In this document: positions 1 through 12,700 of the stretch, piece by piece | Layout of the letters: every line of letters starts with the position of its first letter | How positions within the stretch are numbered: the first letter of the stretch is position 1 | From: Opisthocomus hoazin | Taxonomy: Eukaryota > Chordata > Aves > Opisthocomiformes > Opisthocomidae | Reading direction: 5' to 3' | NCBI RefSeq assembly: GCF_030867145.1 | Contig: NC_134415.1 | Coordinates: 15,850,417 to 15,914,416 of the forward strand | DNA length: 64,000 nucleotides | Position numbers and translations under genes: made by a program | The notes under the pieces: model-generated | What the model saw: the letters and a program-made list of their open reading frames with translations, nothing else | Database searches by the model: none | What the model was told of the DNA's origin: nothing

Positions 1-167
1 CTAAATCTTCTGTGTTACTTAAAGATGGGCAAATGAGGCTGATACTTGTCTGTACTCATACTGGTCAAAAATGATTCCTGGAACTATCTAAGAAGCCTGG
101 CTGCCATATGAAACAACAAAAGGTGCATCTCAGTTTGTAGCACGACACTCTAACCTGTAGTGGCACA

Positions 168-182
168 GCACACACACACACA
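168..182 (+). repeat. (CA)n microsatellite
   Basis: About seven CA units in a row after CACAG. Confidence 0.85.
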
Positions 183-564
183 GAGTAAATTGCCTAGTCC
201 CATAAAAAACAAATCATAAAGAAGACAAAAAATTTTGCAAGTAAGACTATTAAATTACAGTAAAGCATTGTTACAGCCAAATACCTCATGTACAACTTCA
301 TAAACACTTCAACTGGTGCTCTTAAATTTCCAGATATATTTAATTTACTCCTCTAAAGCACATTAAAGAAAAAGTGTTCTTTGTTATCTAGGACTATTTG
401 GAATCTTTATCAGTTCACTTAACACATCATAATGTCTGTCATAGGCTTTCCTAAAACACCAGGCAAAAATGCATACCTCAGGAGAGCAATAGATCTCTTA
501 AAAGTTATTAATATAATTAAGTAGGTCACCCTGTAGAGGTGAAGTGCCTGGTAGTATCCGTGGA

Positions 565-640
565 TTTTAGTCCTGATTCAGCGGGGTGCTTAAGCACGTT
601 CCACTAAAATCTGTAGGCAAATACATGTGCAAGTTCTTTC
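565..640. repeat. Half-copy of the palindromic amniote repeat
   Basis: The stretch AGTCCTGATTCAGCGGGGTG and then CTTAAGCACGTTCCACTAAA resembles one arm of the palindromic element seen more fully at 15.3 kb. It is short and diverged, so confidence is limited. Confidence 0.4.
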
Positions 641-909
641 CGGAGACGTTGTCTTTAATTGTTGCTATGCTGGTTCTGGGGAATTTTGCCTTTTACTTCC
701 CTGTAGAGTCAGCCTTACAGCACGTGACAGACTCAGATGTCCAAACATAACTTAAACATCTGGCTTTCAATTTTATTGCTCTTCTTCTCCTGAGTTGTCT
801 TGGTGTAAACCCACCCCATCCCAAACATACATGCTTGAGAGTTGTGTTTGAACCCTTGTATATCCTGTGATAAATCTGCAAGTAAACAGAGCAATTAGTT
901 TAATTGTGG

Positions 910-1345
910 ATGTTCACACAGAATCAGAGAAGGCTTGAGGTTGGAAGGGGCCTCTGACAACTGTTTAGTCCAATCCTCCCTGCTCAGAGCAGAGTCAGCT
1001 AAAGCAGGTTGCTCAGGGCTGTATCCCTTTGGGTTTTCAATTATCTCCAAGGATAAAGACTCCATACCCTGCCTCAGCAACCTGTTCCAGTGTTTGACCA
1101 GCCTTACAGTACAAAATGCTTCTTCTTGTGTTTGAATGGAATTTGCTGTATTTCAGTATGTGTCCTCTTGTCCTTTCACTGGGCACCACTGAAAAGTCTG
1201 GCTCTGTCTTCTTTGATCCCCACCATCATATAGTTACACACACTGAGAAGATCTGCCTCAGCCATCTCTTCCCCCAGTTGAACGATCCCAGCTCTCTCAG
1301 CCACTCCCTGTATGTCACTGTCAGGAATGAAATTTAGGTTATTGC
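910..1345 (-). repeat. CR1 LINE 3' fragment, diverged
   Basis: On the plus strand this reads as an inverted CR1 tail: AATCAGAGAAGG at the 3' UTR, then GGAAGGGGCCTCTGACAAC, AGTCCAATCCTCCCTGCTC, AACCTGTTCCAGTG and GTGTCCTCTTGTCC. The order matches the two young copies at 18-21 kb, but substitutions and small gaps are frequent. It is 5'-truncated and contains only the end of the reverse transcriptase ORF, with no intact frame. Confidence 0.9.
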
Positions 1346-2944
1346 TCTCCTGTAAGAGGCTGACACTGTTTGCCTGAGGGACCTTGCCCTGGAAGCAAGT
1401 GGCAGCCCTGCTGAGAAAGGTTTAAGTGAAAGCTTCTGGCGTGCAGAGACTGGCTCTAAGGGGAAAGAGCTAATTTTTTCTAGGGAATGCTAATTTAGAG
1501 TATGGACAAAGTCATCCTGGAAAAGAGATTTTAGGAGTGGCCACCTGAGGCAGAATAGACAATCTGTCTTTTATGGTATAATCTTACTGTGGTGGGTTTA
1601 TTTAAATTAAAGACAAACACCATGAAGATGATGAACCAAGAATTTTCACATGGTAGGAGAGCACTAGAAGATTGAACTGTCTTTCACACATGTTACTGAA
1701 GACTGAAAGATTGTTTGCAAAATATGTCTATTTCTGAAGCATTTTATTTCAGTACAAGCTTTGGAAACAAAGCATGGATAAAGGGAAGCAATGTTCATGC
1801 AGAACATAAAGCACGGCCCACCAAAACAACTGGCTTGTGTACTGCTCTTTTAGCTCCTAGATTCAAGAATCCAAAGGGTGTTTGCTACTCTGGCTCCGAC
1901 AGCGGTCTGCATGTTTCTTACAGACTGTAACACAAGTTCCCTGTCTCTGACCTTGCCTGGCCAGGTCTTCCCTGACCAGCTGCAGATCTTTATTTGCTAC
2001 TTTTCATTGCTAAATCTGTTTCATATTGGGGAAATTTTGAAAACAGTGAGGTAATCTGGCTCTGTCATTACAGCTGAAATTAATTTGCCTGCCTGATGCT
2101 ACACTACAATGTTCTTTAAATCCATGATAGGATGTGAAGTATGCTTCCTTTATCTTTCTGTGTTCTGGCTCCTCATGGACATGACAGGGGAAATGGTGTT
2201 TCTGATGTCCCTGTAGAAAAGAATAGCCTGACATAAAAGATGGATCGCAAAGGACTGCACAAACTGAGTGGTCAGAGGAGCTGACAGACCAGCTGTCACT
2301 GCACACAGAAGCCAGTGAAGAAGTGTGTGAACTCTTCACTAGGCTGCAAAATTCTCATAGCTGTTCAGGCAAGGAAATTATTTCCCTTTTCTGATCCTAA
2401 AGATTACATCATAGCCATTCAAATGCAAGCATTTTCTGTTTTAGTCATTCCAGAAATGGCTAAAGAATGTCATGCAGATAGGCAATCCCTACTAAGCATG
2501 CAGGTATTTAAACTTCCTGCTCTCTCAGAGCCTGAGAACCTGTTCAGGTGGGAGGGGAGATGCTCCTGTGTGCTGTCATCTCTTCCCAGTGTATCTGCAG
2601 AGTTCTTCGTGTGCTGGAAGTGCTCCAGTTACATGAGGGATATCATGCAGTTGCATGCTGCAGTTGCGGTTGAGGAATGTGCCTTTTGTTACGCCTGTTT
2701 TTCAGAAGGACCTCGCAAAGCTGAGTGGGCAGAAAAGTGTCAAATTAGTCTCAGCATAAAAAAAAAAGTGAAGTAATTAATCTTGAGGAAAAATAGTCAA
2801 AGCCGTGCTTTTGGGATGCTGAACTTGAAATTGGCAGTTACACCTCAGGGAAGAGAGCTAGCAATCATCACCAGCAGTTCTCTGAAGTGGTCAGCTTAAG
2901 GTACAACAGTAGTCAAAAGGCCAAAAAAAGGTCAAACTTCATCA
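1346..2944. other. Non-coding, no gene seen
   Basis: A 153-codon plus-strand frame at 2,315-2,776 has no recognisable domain or splice context and is within the length expected by chance in a window this size. Confidence 0.55.
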
Positions 2945-3440
2945 GAAAGGGCACTGAGAATACAACAGAAAGCATCATTTTGCTGCAGTACAAAATCTTG
3001 TACTTACATCTTGGGCACTGCGTGCAGTTTGATCCTCACGTCACATAGTAGAGTCATAGTGGAGTTAGAAAAGGTGCAGAGAAACGCAAGAGAAATGATT
3101 AGGGATGTCAAGCAACAGCATTAAAAGGAGAGACTTAAAGGGCTAAATCTTCAATTTTGAGTGGAGAATGCTCAGAGAGAAACGTGAAGGCACTCAGTGA
3201 AATGAATGCAGAGCTTCTAACTCACCAAATCTTTCAGTAATACAACTAGGTGTCATCCATTGAAACTAGTGGAAAATGGGTTTAAAACAGGTAAAGGTAT
3301 ATATTTTTTCACACAGCAGGCAGTCAAGTTCTGAAATTTGTTGCCGTGAATTTTGGAGGCAGATAGTTTCGGCAGAGAATAAAAAGAATTAGAAACTCCT
3401 GGAAAACCAGTCCAATATAATATTAAAGAAAATAAACAGG
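2945..3440 (+). repeat. Ancient CR1/L3-type LINE fragment
   Basis: The plus strand carries decayed 3' LINE coding: CTTGGGCACTGCGTGCAGTT, TAGAAAAGGTGCAGAGAAACG, GAAATGATTAGGG, AGAGACTTAAAGGGCTAAATC, GTGTCATCCATTGAAACTAG and TTTTTCACACAGCAGGCAGT. In frame these recall the CR1-clade C-terminal signature (EYCVQF, KVQRRA, RTRGHP, FFTQR). Many indels are present. The age is clearly much greater than that of the 18-21 kb copies. Confidence 0.8.
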
Positions 3441-6400
3441 AATTCCTTAATCAATGACTGTGGACACGGGAGTAGTAGCGAGATAGTGGCCAAGAGTGCA
3501 TGCGCTCCCTGATCAGCATCTCCTACTGCTACTGCTGGAGGCACAACACTGGTCCAGCACAGTAGGGTATTTCGTATATTCTTATTTTCAGCACAGGGCC
3601 CTACTGAGACTTAATTTGCATCTGCTTCACAGCATCCTGGCCTCCTCCCTTTTCCACAGCTTCATGTACAAGAGCCAGCTGCTGTGCAGATTACAGAGCG
3701 GTGGATCAGGCCAGTCTGATCCTTCCAGCGTGTAGGGTGACAGAGTGGTAGGAAGAACACAGTAACATGTAGTAAGTGCGTGAGAACCTGTGGCAACACT
3801 TGGAGAGTGTGAGACGTGGTCAAATGATTAAGTCATCTGCTCCATATCATGCCGGCCTGTGTAAGGACTTCTGTCAGAGGAAAGCATTGAGAACATCATG
3901 CTGATAGGCAGTAATAACAAAAAATATAAATTATTCCTTCAGATTCCTTCAGTTCGCCTTTTGGCTTGTACTGCAAAACTTGTTGAGAATAGGATTATGG
4001 GAGGCCATGAACAAGCTTAAAAGCCATGCCCTACTTAACCACCTCTGATTTTGTATGTGGGAAGGAAGTGGCCTAAATCTGACCCATTTAATATATATAA
4101 TATATTCCACAGCATGTAGTGTTTTGACAGCTTAAGTAGATATACAAGCACTGAATTAGTAACTCATTCAAATAAAAATTGGTATGCTTTCTATCTAAGT
4201 ATTGCAAGTTCTGGTTTTATTCAGATAATTATGTTTATTTTTCCTTTTCCAGCAAGATAATTGTGCATATTCCTTCAGTCTCTGGTATGTGTTAGTCTTG
4301 TCCAGGTTTTTTCTAATGCGCTGTCATGAAATTTTAGATACAGATATCAGCTGTGTTGGTAATGGGGAATGTAGGTGCTGGACAGGAGCAGTGGGCTGAG
4401 AATCTACTTTTCCTGCCTCACAAAGATATTATTTAGGTCAGAATTCTTTTTCCCCCAAGTACAACACTACGTGGACTGTGTGAACCCATCATAAATAGTC
4501 TCATCTTCGTAATGCGCCTGTTAGGAACATTTCCATTCTATAAATCAGGAGCTAAGACACAGAGAAATTTGTGTTTTGTCAGGAGAAGTCATTGTCTGAG
4601 AGAGAAAAAATAGCTCTGGAGTGCCTTAACCATGTAGAACTTTGGCTGCTACAGATCAGTTGAAATGATGGGCTATGGAGATAGATTTTTGGTGAGTTTG
4701 ACACAACCACAGAGCACTTCCAGGGACACAGTCTGAAGGAGAAAGATGAGTTTTATCTGCAATGTCTAATCTCCCCTGATAATGATAATGATAATATTTG
4801 GCACACACCACATACTTTCCTTCCAACCATTTAAAGCCCTTCAGCATGCCTGTAGGTAAGTAATATAATGGCTGTTATACCACTGGGAACTTGCACAGAT
4901 ACAAGGGGAGACAGGCTAGGTCAGTTGTTAGGAAAGCTCTCAGTAGATCCCAGAAGCTTGGACCTCCAGTCATTTGCTTTAGTCACATGAAAATTTATGA
5001 CTTACTTTTTTCTTCAGGGCTCCCCTCCTATTCTCTTCTTCTCTTTCTGCATATCTTTCCTCAACATTTATTTTTTCCTTTGTCCAGTAAATGGCTGGTT
5101 GCTTTTGATGGCTCCACCTCTAAGTCTTACACCATTTTGCACCCCTGCTAATGTCTTTTCCAACTCCTGAACCCCTGCTGGTGGACTGACTGTCTGGGAA
5201 CACTGTATTAGCACTCAAGAACAGGGTTCTCATACTTCACAGAGGGAGAACCAAGGGGCTCAGGAGTGTCTCCCCATCATGCTTTATTCATGTGGAAGTC
5301 CAACAGGCAAATAGTTCCTGCCGTTGCTCACAGACAATGAATTAACAGCTTGGAAATAGTGCTTCCCACATTCCCTCCTCTTGTCCTTAAGCCTGGGATC
5401 AGCATGAATTGTGAGCAGATGTGCTTGCAAGTAGTCTGTTCTCATATCAATCCATGTTCTGCAATAATGCTGCAGTGCCTAATTGTTTTTTGAAAGAAAT
5501 TTCTATCTGAAAAATGTTGCATATATCTTTTCATCAATGATACCTTGCCCTTGTAAAGGACTATAAGGAATACCAGTCAGCAATTTGCTGTGGAGATACC
5601 AAAGGCTGGGGAAGTAGACTGTTGCCTCTGTCAATTGCTGTCTCAATGGCTTAGTGAGAAGATAAAAGTTATGTACATGATTTTTCAGTCCTTAATCCAA
5701 AAGCTTGAGTTCAGCTGCTTAAAGTAATCTCTGTCTACATACAGCCTTTGTCTGCCCTTTCCCTCCTAGATCTTTTTTTGTTGCCCTTTTTCTCTTGCCT
5801 TTTACCTTTGTTCTCTTCTTCTTTGCCATCTGTGTTACCTCTCTACCCAGAATTTCATGGACACTGTTATGGAGGTCTTCTGAGAAGGCTGGGAAGGCAG
5901 GTTCGAGAGCCGTTCTGCAATATATTTGAAACAGAGCTGGGGAAGCCACTGAAGGATCCCTGCACTTATTTGGTTTTAGCTTTAAAAGCTCAGTTAAGCT
6001 AGTCGTTCCTTTGGGCTGCTAGAGCTCAAAGGAGTAACAAAAGTGATTAAAAAGACTAAAAATGAAAAATTTCTTTTATAAAACAGATGTTGGCATAGGT
6101 TTCTGGAAAAAAAAATCTTGGTGTTTCCCAAACCCATGAGAAGAGAAATGGCTGAAGGAACCTTGCTCATTCACAGGCTCTGAGTACAATTTCGTATTGA
6201 TTGAATGGCTGAGATAGGGTTATGTGTGTCCATTTCTCCCATTTAATGGCTTGAGTTAGACTGGTGTATAAACAAGCTTCCCATTGGCTTCAATTTTTTT
6301 CCCCCAGTCTAAGGGAATAATATAGCTTGTAGTAAGATGGGTTGAGTTATTTTGGCAACATGCTAACTCAGGCACAGAATAAATCTGGCCCTGCACCCCT

Positions 6401-8829
6401 TAGTCAGGTAAGCATTTGTAATCTGGAGTTCTGGGGGCTCAAAAAAGGTCTCCTTATTTTGCAAGCAATCAAATCTTTGTCTACATTTTTGGACACTCAG
6501 TATCAACAGAGGCATAAAGCTGAGCAGTTCAAAGATTACAAATGAAGAGATGCGGTTTCTCAATTTCTTTTTTCTGTCAACACAAAAATGAAAGAGAACA
6601 TATTGTACATGCACATAGTTGTAGCAAAGAACTTAGGCATACTAATACATTTCTCATGTATTTGAAATTTTATGTGCCTTACTGGAGACTTCAGTAGTCT
6701 TTGATTAGGAAAGCCTGGGACCAAAGAGAAGAAAACACAAAAAGAACTGGAAAATCCACTGTGATACGATGCAAAACTGAAGAGAAAAAATTGTAACTCA
6801 AGGCAGAGAACATTCTGTTCTCTCTGAGGATTTGTGAAGGGATGAATAAGGAACAGTAATTAAGTGCCTAAGTCTGCTTCACTATACACTCTCTGGATTA
6901 TTCTTGTATTGAGATGAGCATCTCTCTGTAGCCACAAACTACAATAAAAGCTAAATTCTGACATGCTCGTTAGAAAATATATGGCAGAGCCATTTTTGTT
7001 GCATCTGGAGAAAAGCGAAACACACCATCTTTAATGTTAAATCCTTACATCTTATTTCTACACAAGTTCTCTTTGGTCGCACAGGCAAGTCTAAAAGATC
7101 CTTTACAACTTTCATACTTTGACTCTTGGTGCGTAAGTAATGAAGTTGTATTAGTCATTCAAATTTTCAAGATGGCCAAGGACTCATTAAACAATTAATT
7201 TGTTCCTCCTAACTATTTTCTTTTGTTTCCATTTAAGAAATTTTTTTGATGTTATTATGAGGATTTTTCTTATTTTCTCCTGCCAATATCAGATCTGATG
7301 TTATTACCCTCCTGTCTTCTGTCTGGCATAACTCACTCTACTGCAGCACCATCTATGAGGATGAAGATGCAGATGTTTAATGTATGCATCCTGTTCAAAA
7401 ATCAACAACTGGTCTCTGTCTCTCCCTTTAAAAAAAATCTTCAGAGATTCAGCACATTCTTACATCAAAGAAAAGGATTATTACTTGGAAACCATTCAAG
7501 CAGAAAGCTATTTAGGTAGAAGACAAAATAAAGTGATTGTTAATGATTATTTTAGAAGTCACAATATATAGCTGGTCTGTATTTTAATTAATCTGTATGG
7601 CTTTTTGTTTCTGTGGTTACTCAGTCCTTCACATCAATAATTTGAGGTGAACTGGGTCTGAATCCTTGCATTCATAGACTTCCAAATGAGTTACAGCAGC
7701 CCGCTGAAATGCCAAAAGGAAACCATTAAACCTACACATATTGTCTGTGGAGCAGAGCACTGAGGCTGTCTTCAGGACCAGATTCACTGTCTATGCAGAG
7801 AATGAGCCTGAACACATGGTCCCAGGTATGACAGGACAGTGCCTAATGGAGCACACAAGCTTCTGTGTGCCCGAGCACCCAAAGTGAGTTAACCCAACAC
7901 CGGCATATCCAGGCAGGCTGGCTGCTGGCTGCCTGCAGTTCTCCACAAGTCACCCACGTCAGCAAGAGACAGGCAGGTTGATGCGTGTTCACAGCCACTG
8001 CAACACTGCTTTAGAGATGAGGTGTGAACATAGCTGCTAGGGGTGATTCATCGCTGCCACTTTTCAGTTTATCGTTGACACACCCTCATGTGCCTGGGAA
8101 AGGGGGAGCTAGTGGGTAGCATGAAGAATGGAACTGATATTATCAGCACGATTAGGAAAAACGAATAGATAAAGTAGTAAACACATAGCACCTGTGTTTT
8201 GTAGTGATGAAAAGGGGGAATCATGCAGCATGAGGTCAGCTGCGGAGTTATAAAACTCAGTATGACAAGAGACATTGAGCATCTGCACAGGGAAGAGTGA
8301 CTTGCACATGTCGAGGTGCATGGTGTTTTGGACCAGGAGATGCCAGTTCATTAGGATCCCATCAAAGGCACTCAGACTCTGTAAAGTATCACTTCAAACC
8401 CCAGTTACTGGGGTTAACACTATAAAGAAGAAGAGGATAGTAAGTGACAGGGGAGTTTAGCTTTGTCAAGTGTGCTCAGCCTTGGCTGGACGTGCCAGCA
8501 GTGAAGTGTATTTTCTATGATGTGTTTTCTATGTGTCTCAAACATGTATCAGTGTTATCTGAAAAGTTTTCACTTTGGCTCATCTGTGCCCTTATGCCAC
8601 CATCACTGGTACTGATCCTGCTGTGGCTTGTACCAAGGGGAGCCGAGGGGATTCTTCAAAGGCAGCCATATGTCATTCCCCCTGCTTCACAGAAAAAGAA
8701 ACGTAATGTCCCTTTTTAAAAAAGATATAGGTTGATTGAACTTCAATTCTTGCAGAAATATCAAAACAGGTATTTTAACAATGTATTTGTAATTACTAGA
8801 AGGCCACAGGGTAATAAGCAAATAGCAGG
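3441..8829. other. Non-coding, no gene seen
   Basis: Apart from the old SINE/L3-like traces at 4.5-4.9 kb, no recognisable coding, RNA gene or repeat was found. The longest frames are under 95 codons and resemble nothing I know. Confidence 0.55.
4510..4860 (+). repeat. Two traces of ancient SINE/L3-like tails
   Basis: Near 4,530-4,600 the sequence TCCATTCTATAAATCAGG followed by GCTAAGACACAGAGAAAT resembles the conserved core of MIR/L3-type elements. At 4,780-4,860, ATGATAATATTTGGCAC with a later CCTGTAGGTAAGTAATATAA resembles the 3' end of L3-type LINEs. Both were matched by eye to recalled consensus and are heavily decayed, so family assignment is uncertain. Confidence 0.45.
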
Positions 8830-9770
8830 ATGAACTTACAAAGAACAAATGATGTAGCACTAATCTGATTTCCTTCTGGAACATGGTAATTGGCCATGTG
8901 GATACTGGAGAAGTAGTAAATGGTCTATCTTAATTTGGTCTTAGATGATATAAGCAACTTGGGTATATATGGTAAAGTAAATCTGATAACATAGTCAATG
9001 GAAAACTGGTTAGAAAACTGTACTCAAAGGATAGTTACTGATGTTGTGCTGTCAAAACAGATGATTGTATTCAGTGTTTAGAAAGGTCTTTTCCCAAAAA
9101 AGTATTTTCACCATTTTCACTAGTGACTTAGGTGATGAAAATATAATAATATTTCATTTTAATATTTAAATACTAAATAAATTATGTTTCAATAAGGACA
9201 AGGACAAAGTAATACACTTTGAAATAATTACTTGCATGATTGAAAGACGGAAAACAAACAGCTAGATGGCCTTTCCAGGCAAAATGGTAAGGTTCATAAA
9301 CTGAACATGATGAAGGGTGCATAAAAATGTATAACGCACACACCTTAAAAGTATGCATCGTAACTCTCCTGGCTAGCTGTGTCAAGACCTCATCTGAAGC
9401 ATTATGCTCAGGCTTGGGAAGCCCATTTTAAGAAACCTGTGAACCAGAGGGAAGCAGCAAAGATGATCAAAAGCCTAGAAAATCTGACCTCCGAGATTAA
9501 AAGGATAAGGTTTGTTTAGTTTAGAGCAGAGATAACGGACTGTGAAAAGGATAGAAACAAATTGTTCTTCATTGTTACTGGAGATCAAGAAAAAATACAA
9601 AGTGCCTAAACTGCAGTGAGGGAAGTTCAGGTCAGACACTAGGGAAGACTTCCTAACTGTAACATGATTAAGCACTGGAATAGATCCCTCATCAGATACA
9701 AAACTTTGGGGCCCTTTGATGCTCTTCCAGACTTCTTAGGTGGCATGAAGAATCCCTCCCCAGCAGTTCA
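8830..9770 (+). repeat. Ancient CR1 LINE, RT to 3' end
   Basis: About 940 bp of decayed CR1 in sense orientation. Landmarks in order are TTACAAAGAACAAATGATG, TTAGAAAACTGTACTCAAAGG, TTTTCACTAGTGACTTAGG (the FINDLD motif), AAGGACAAGGACAAAGTAAT, AAGACCTCATCTGAAG, TTGTTCTTCATTG, GGAAGACTTCCTAACTGT and AAGCACTGGAATAGA. The segment between FINDLD and the KCK motif appears deleted, so the FADD catalytic motif is missing. It has no open frame of note. Confidence 0.88.
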
Positions 9771-12700
9771 GTTTAGGAAATGCTTTGTGTAAGTGGAAAT
9801 GAGAAATGCTAGAAGGCAAGGTGTGGAGACAAGCTTGTATTTTGGACTAGGTGGAGACAGCTGGATCAGAGGAAAGTTTGTGCAGAAAGGATAAGGTGGT
9901 GTGAGCAGATAGGGTCACTCAGAGGTGGAGGAGAAGAAAATGGACCTAAAACCAAGTGAGATTTTGGTAGGGTGTGAGCCCTACTGTGACTCCAAGTAAG
10001 GAGAGTAGGTGGTCCACTACACTTGACACTTCAGCAGCTACCAGGGAAACTGACTGAAACTGCAAATATAACTAAAATATCTTGAGATTTCTAGTTTTGT
10101 GTCATTGCCCAAATAATGCAATCTAAATGTGGCAGAAGACATTTAATAAAAGCATCTTCAAACATCCACCATTTGACTAGGTGCATGAACTACATCATAA
10201 AGGTCAATTGTGTTATGTTTCATGAACTTGTTTGATAGAAGAGCTGCAACAAGATTTTATGAAAGAAATGGTGTTTTAAGAGCAAAGCGTAGGCTTTTGA
10301 AGAAATTCCTTTTGCATTGCTTAAAGTACATACACTAGTCTACACATATGTTAACTTGCCATTCTGAAAGATTAATCTCCCATTATCCTGTACGCTGCTG
10401 AGCTGCTTTAGGAATTCATGCTTTGTGCATTTGGCTGACAAAGCAATCTTTTCCTTCAGGATTCAGTATTTTATGGTTAGTGCTAACCACAGCTGTCCAA
10501 GGCCACATGGTAATTCTGGTTAAAAAAAAAATTAAGTGCATTAGCAGAATATTTTAGGGGCATTCATAATGGAATCCTAAACTTCATAAACTTCCTGGGT
10601 GAATTTGCTTTTTGCCTAATTATCTATAGGGCACTAGTACCAACGTACTATTTTACTGATAAAATTGAATTGATAATAGAATATTAGACAAGATTGTAGT
10701 GGAAAGCTACAGCTTTGGCTAAGTACAGCAGTTACAATGTTTTACTCAAAACTCAATCCAAAGATCTCCCTCTCAGATGACGATAACCCTTCTCAAAATG
10801 TATTTGTATGACTAAAATGAAAAAAGCCAAAGTAACGGGAATGGAGTTTAGACCTGACTGATGATGTGAAGGTAAGTAAGAAGGTATTGATGTGTGATAA
10901 CAGTACCTAGAAATGTCCTTCAAAAATGTGTCCTTGGATAAATGTATTTGCAAAGAAAAAATAATTTTCTGCCTCAAAGAGTTTCCAAACTAACTAAATA
11001 AGAAAGGAAAGGGATGGAAGGAAGCAGAGAAATGAGCATGTTCAAGATTTTGTAGCCAGGGAGTTGGAAATATTGTCAGTAGTATTTCTGAGTCCCAGCC
11101 CAGGGACTCAGTGAAGCACATCATCTGAAGAAATGAGCCATGCTTCACATACAAACACTTCTTGAGGGTCTAACTGTGCGTGGCTTGCTCATAGTATTTG
11201 TCTTGTTGATTTCAAAAGGCTACTCATATGAATAAGGAGAAGACAGTTCAGCCCTAGAGTTTTCTAGTTTCATTTATTTAGGCTGCTTATATCTCTTCTT
11301 TATTTGGTAGACAGATCAGCAGATCTCCCCCATAAAGGCACCTCGTGAAGGTAGTAAGTCTTCATCAGACTCTCCCCTTTTCTTTTGCTCTGTTCTCCCT
11401 TTACACTGTCTATTCTATATAAGTAATTATATTCAGTTTCTGGTGACAGAGAATATCTCTCCTCTTTATTAGAGAAGTCCTTTCACCATTACTGCTTCCC
11501 TACAAATAGTCCTTTTCCATTCCCAGTATTATTTCCTCCTGCGGAGTTCAATGTCTCAGATTATGTTTCCTCAATGTATTAGCTTGTAAGATATGATCTT
11601 TTTACAGTTGCTTTCTACCCATAATTTAGTTGCAATACCGTTGATCTGTCTATGCTGCTATTTGTATCTCCTACCAAATTAGAGTCATATTGTGGCCTTT
11701 TACCTTTGTCTACAGTGAGGATTTTTTAATCCTTAAGTGAGAAACATGATGGCTTTGATATCTGATCTCATAGGCACAGCAGGATTCTCCTTCCTGACCT
11801 TTACCTTTGCTTTCTTCCTCTTCCTCTTGTCCCTTTTCTTCTTACTCTTCAAAAAGCTACATACATGCAGACATCACTGTACACATTAAAAAAGTCATGT
11901 CTTCATCTGAACAGTGCTTCTATATTAGTCATGGCTTTTTAAGGTAAGACCACTTGACACTAATCTGTTCTGCCATAGATTAATATCTCTCCATTTATTT
12001 TAATTCATGCATTGGTCTGTCGGTCACAAGGTGTACATTAACCTTTTGTATTCTCACATCCCTGAAATGATGGCTTTGTTTCTGAGTTCTTTGATGGACT
12101 TGAGTATGTAAATCTGTGCTCTGTACAGAGTCATAGATCATGAAAACCTCAGCAGAAACATCAATATTAGTCTTTCACTGAAAATAGGGTCACTAAGCAA
12201 TGGGTATAGTGACTCAAATTAAGTACCCATTACTCAGTTTTACCCACGAAATCTGTATTACTCCTGCTTCTGTAAAGCTTTTGTAATGTCATGGAAAGGA
12301 AAGTGTAGGGCTCAAAACAATGCCTGTAGTGACCTGGAGAAGAGGATCTGATCCCAAGGGTTATCCTGTTTGGTCTAATGCAAAATGATCAATTGATTTA
12401 ATATAAAATATTGCCTCTCCCTGCAACGTCTGCTTTTCTGTAGTGTTTAACATAGTAACCTTTCAAATTCTTGAATCAAACATAAGGGAAGGAACCTAAT
12501 ACCAAAGTACTTCAGCATCTCAAACTTTAGTGAGACAAGAATAATTTGCTAAGCAACTACTAATTTATTTGGTAATTTTTGTCCATAATTCATCTCTTGT
12601 GAATCTTGTGGTAACTGGAAAGTAAAAAGTTGAATTTCAAGACTGCAGTAAGTGTATTCGTCATTACTATGATCAGTTGTGATTCACAATGCTTGTGTTA

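Larger units (their letters stand above)
1..909. other. Non-coding, no gene seen
   Basis: AT-rich sequence with a short CA repeat and one half-palindrome repeat trace. The short frames on either strand have no recognisable similarity. Confidence 0.6.
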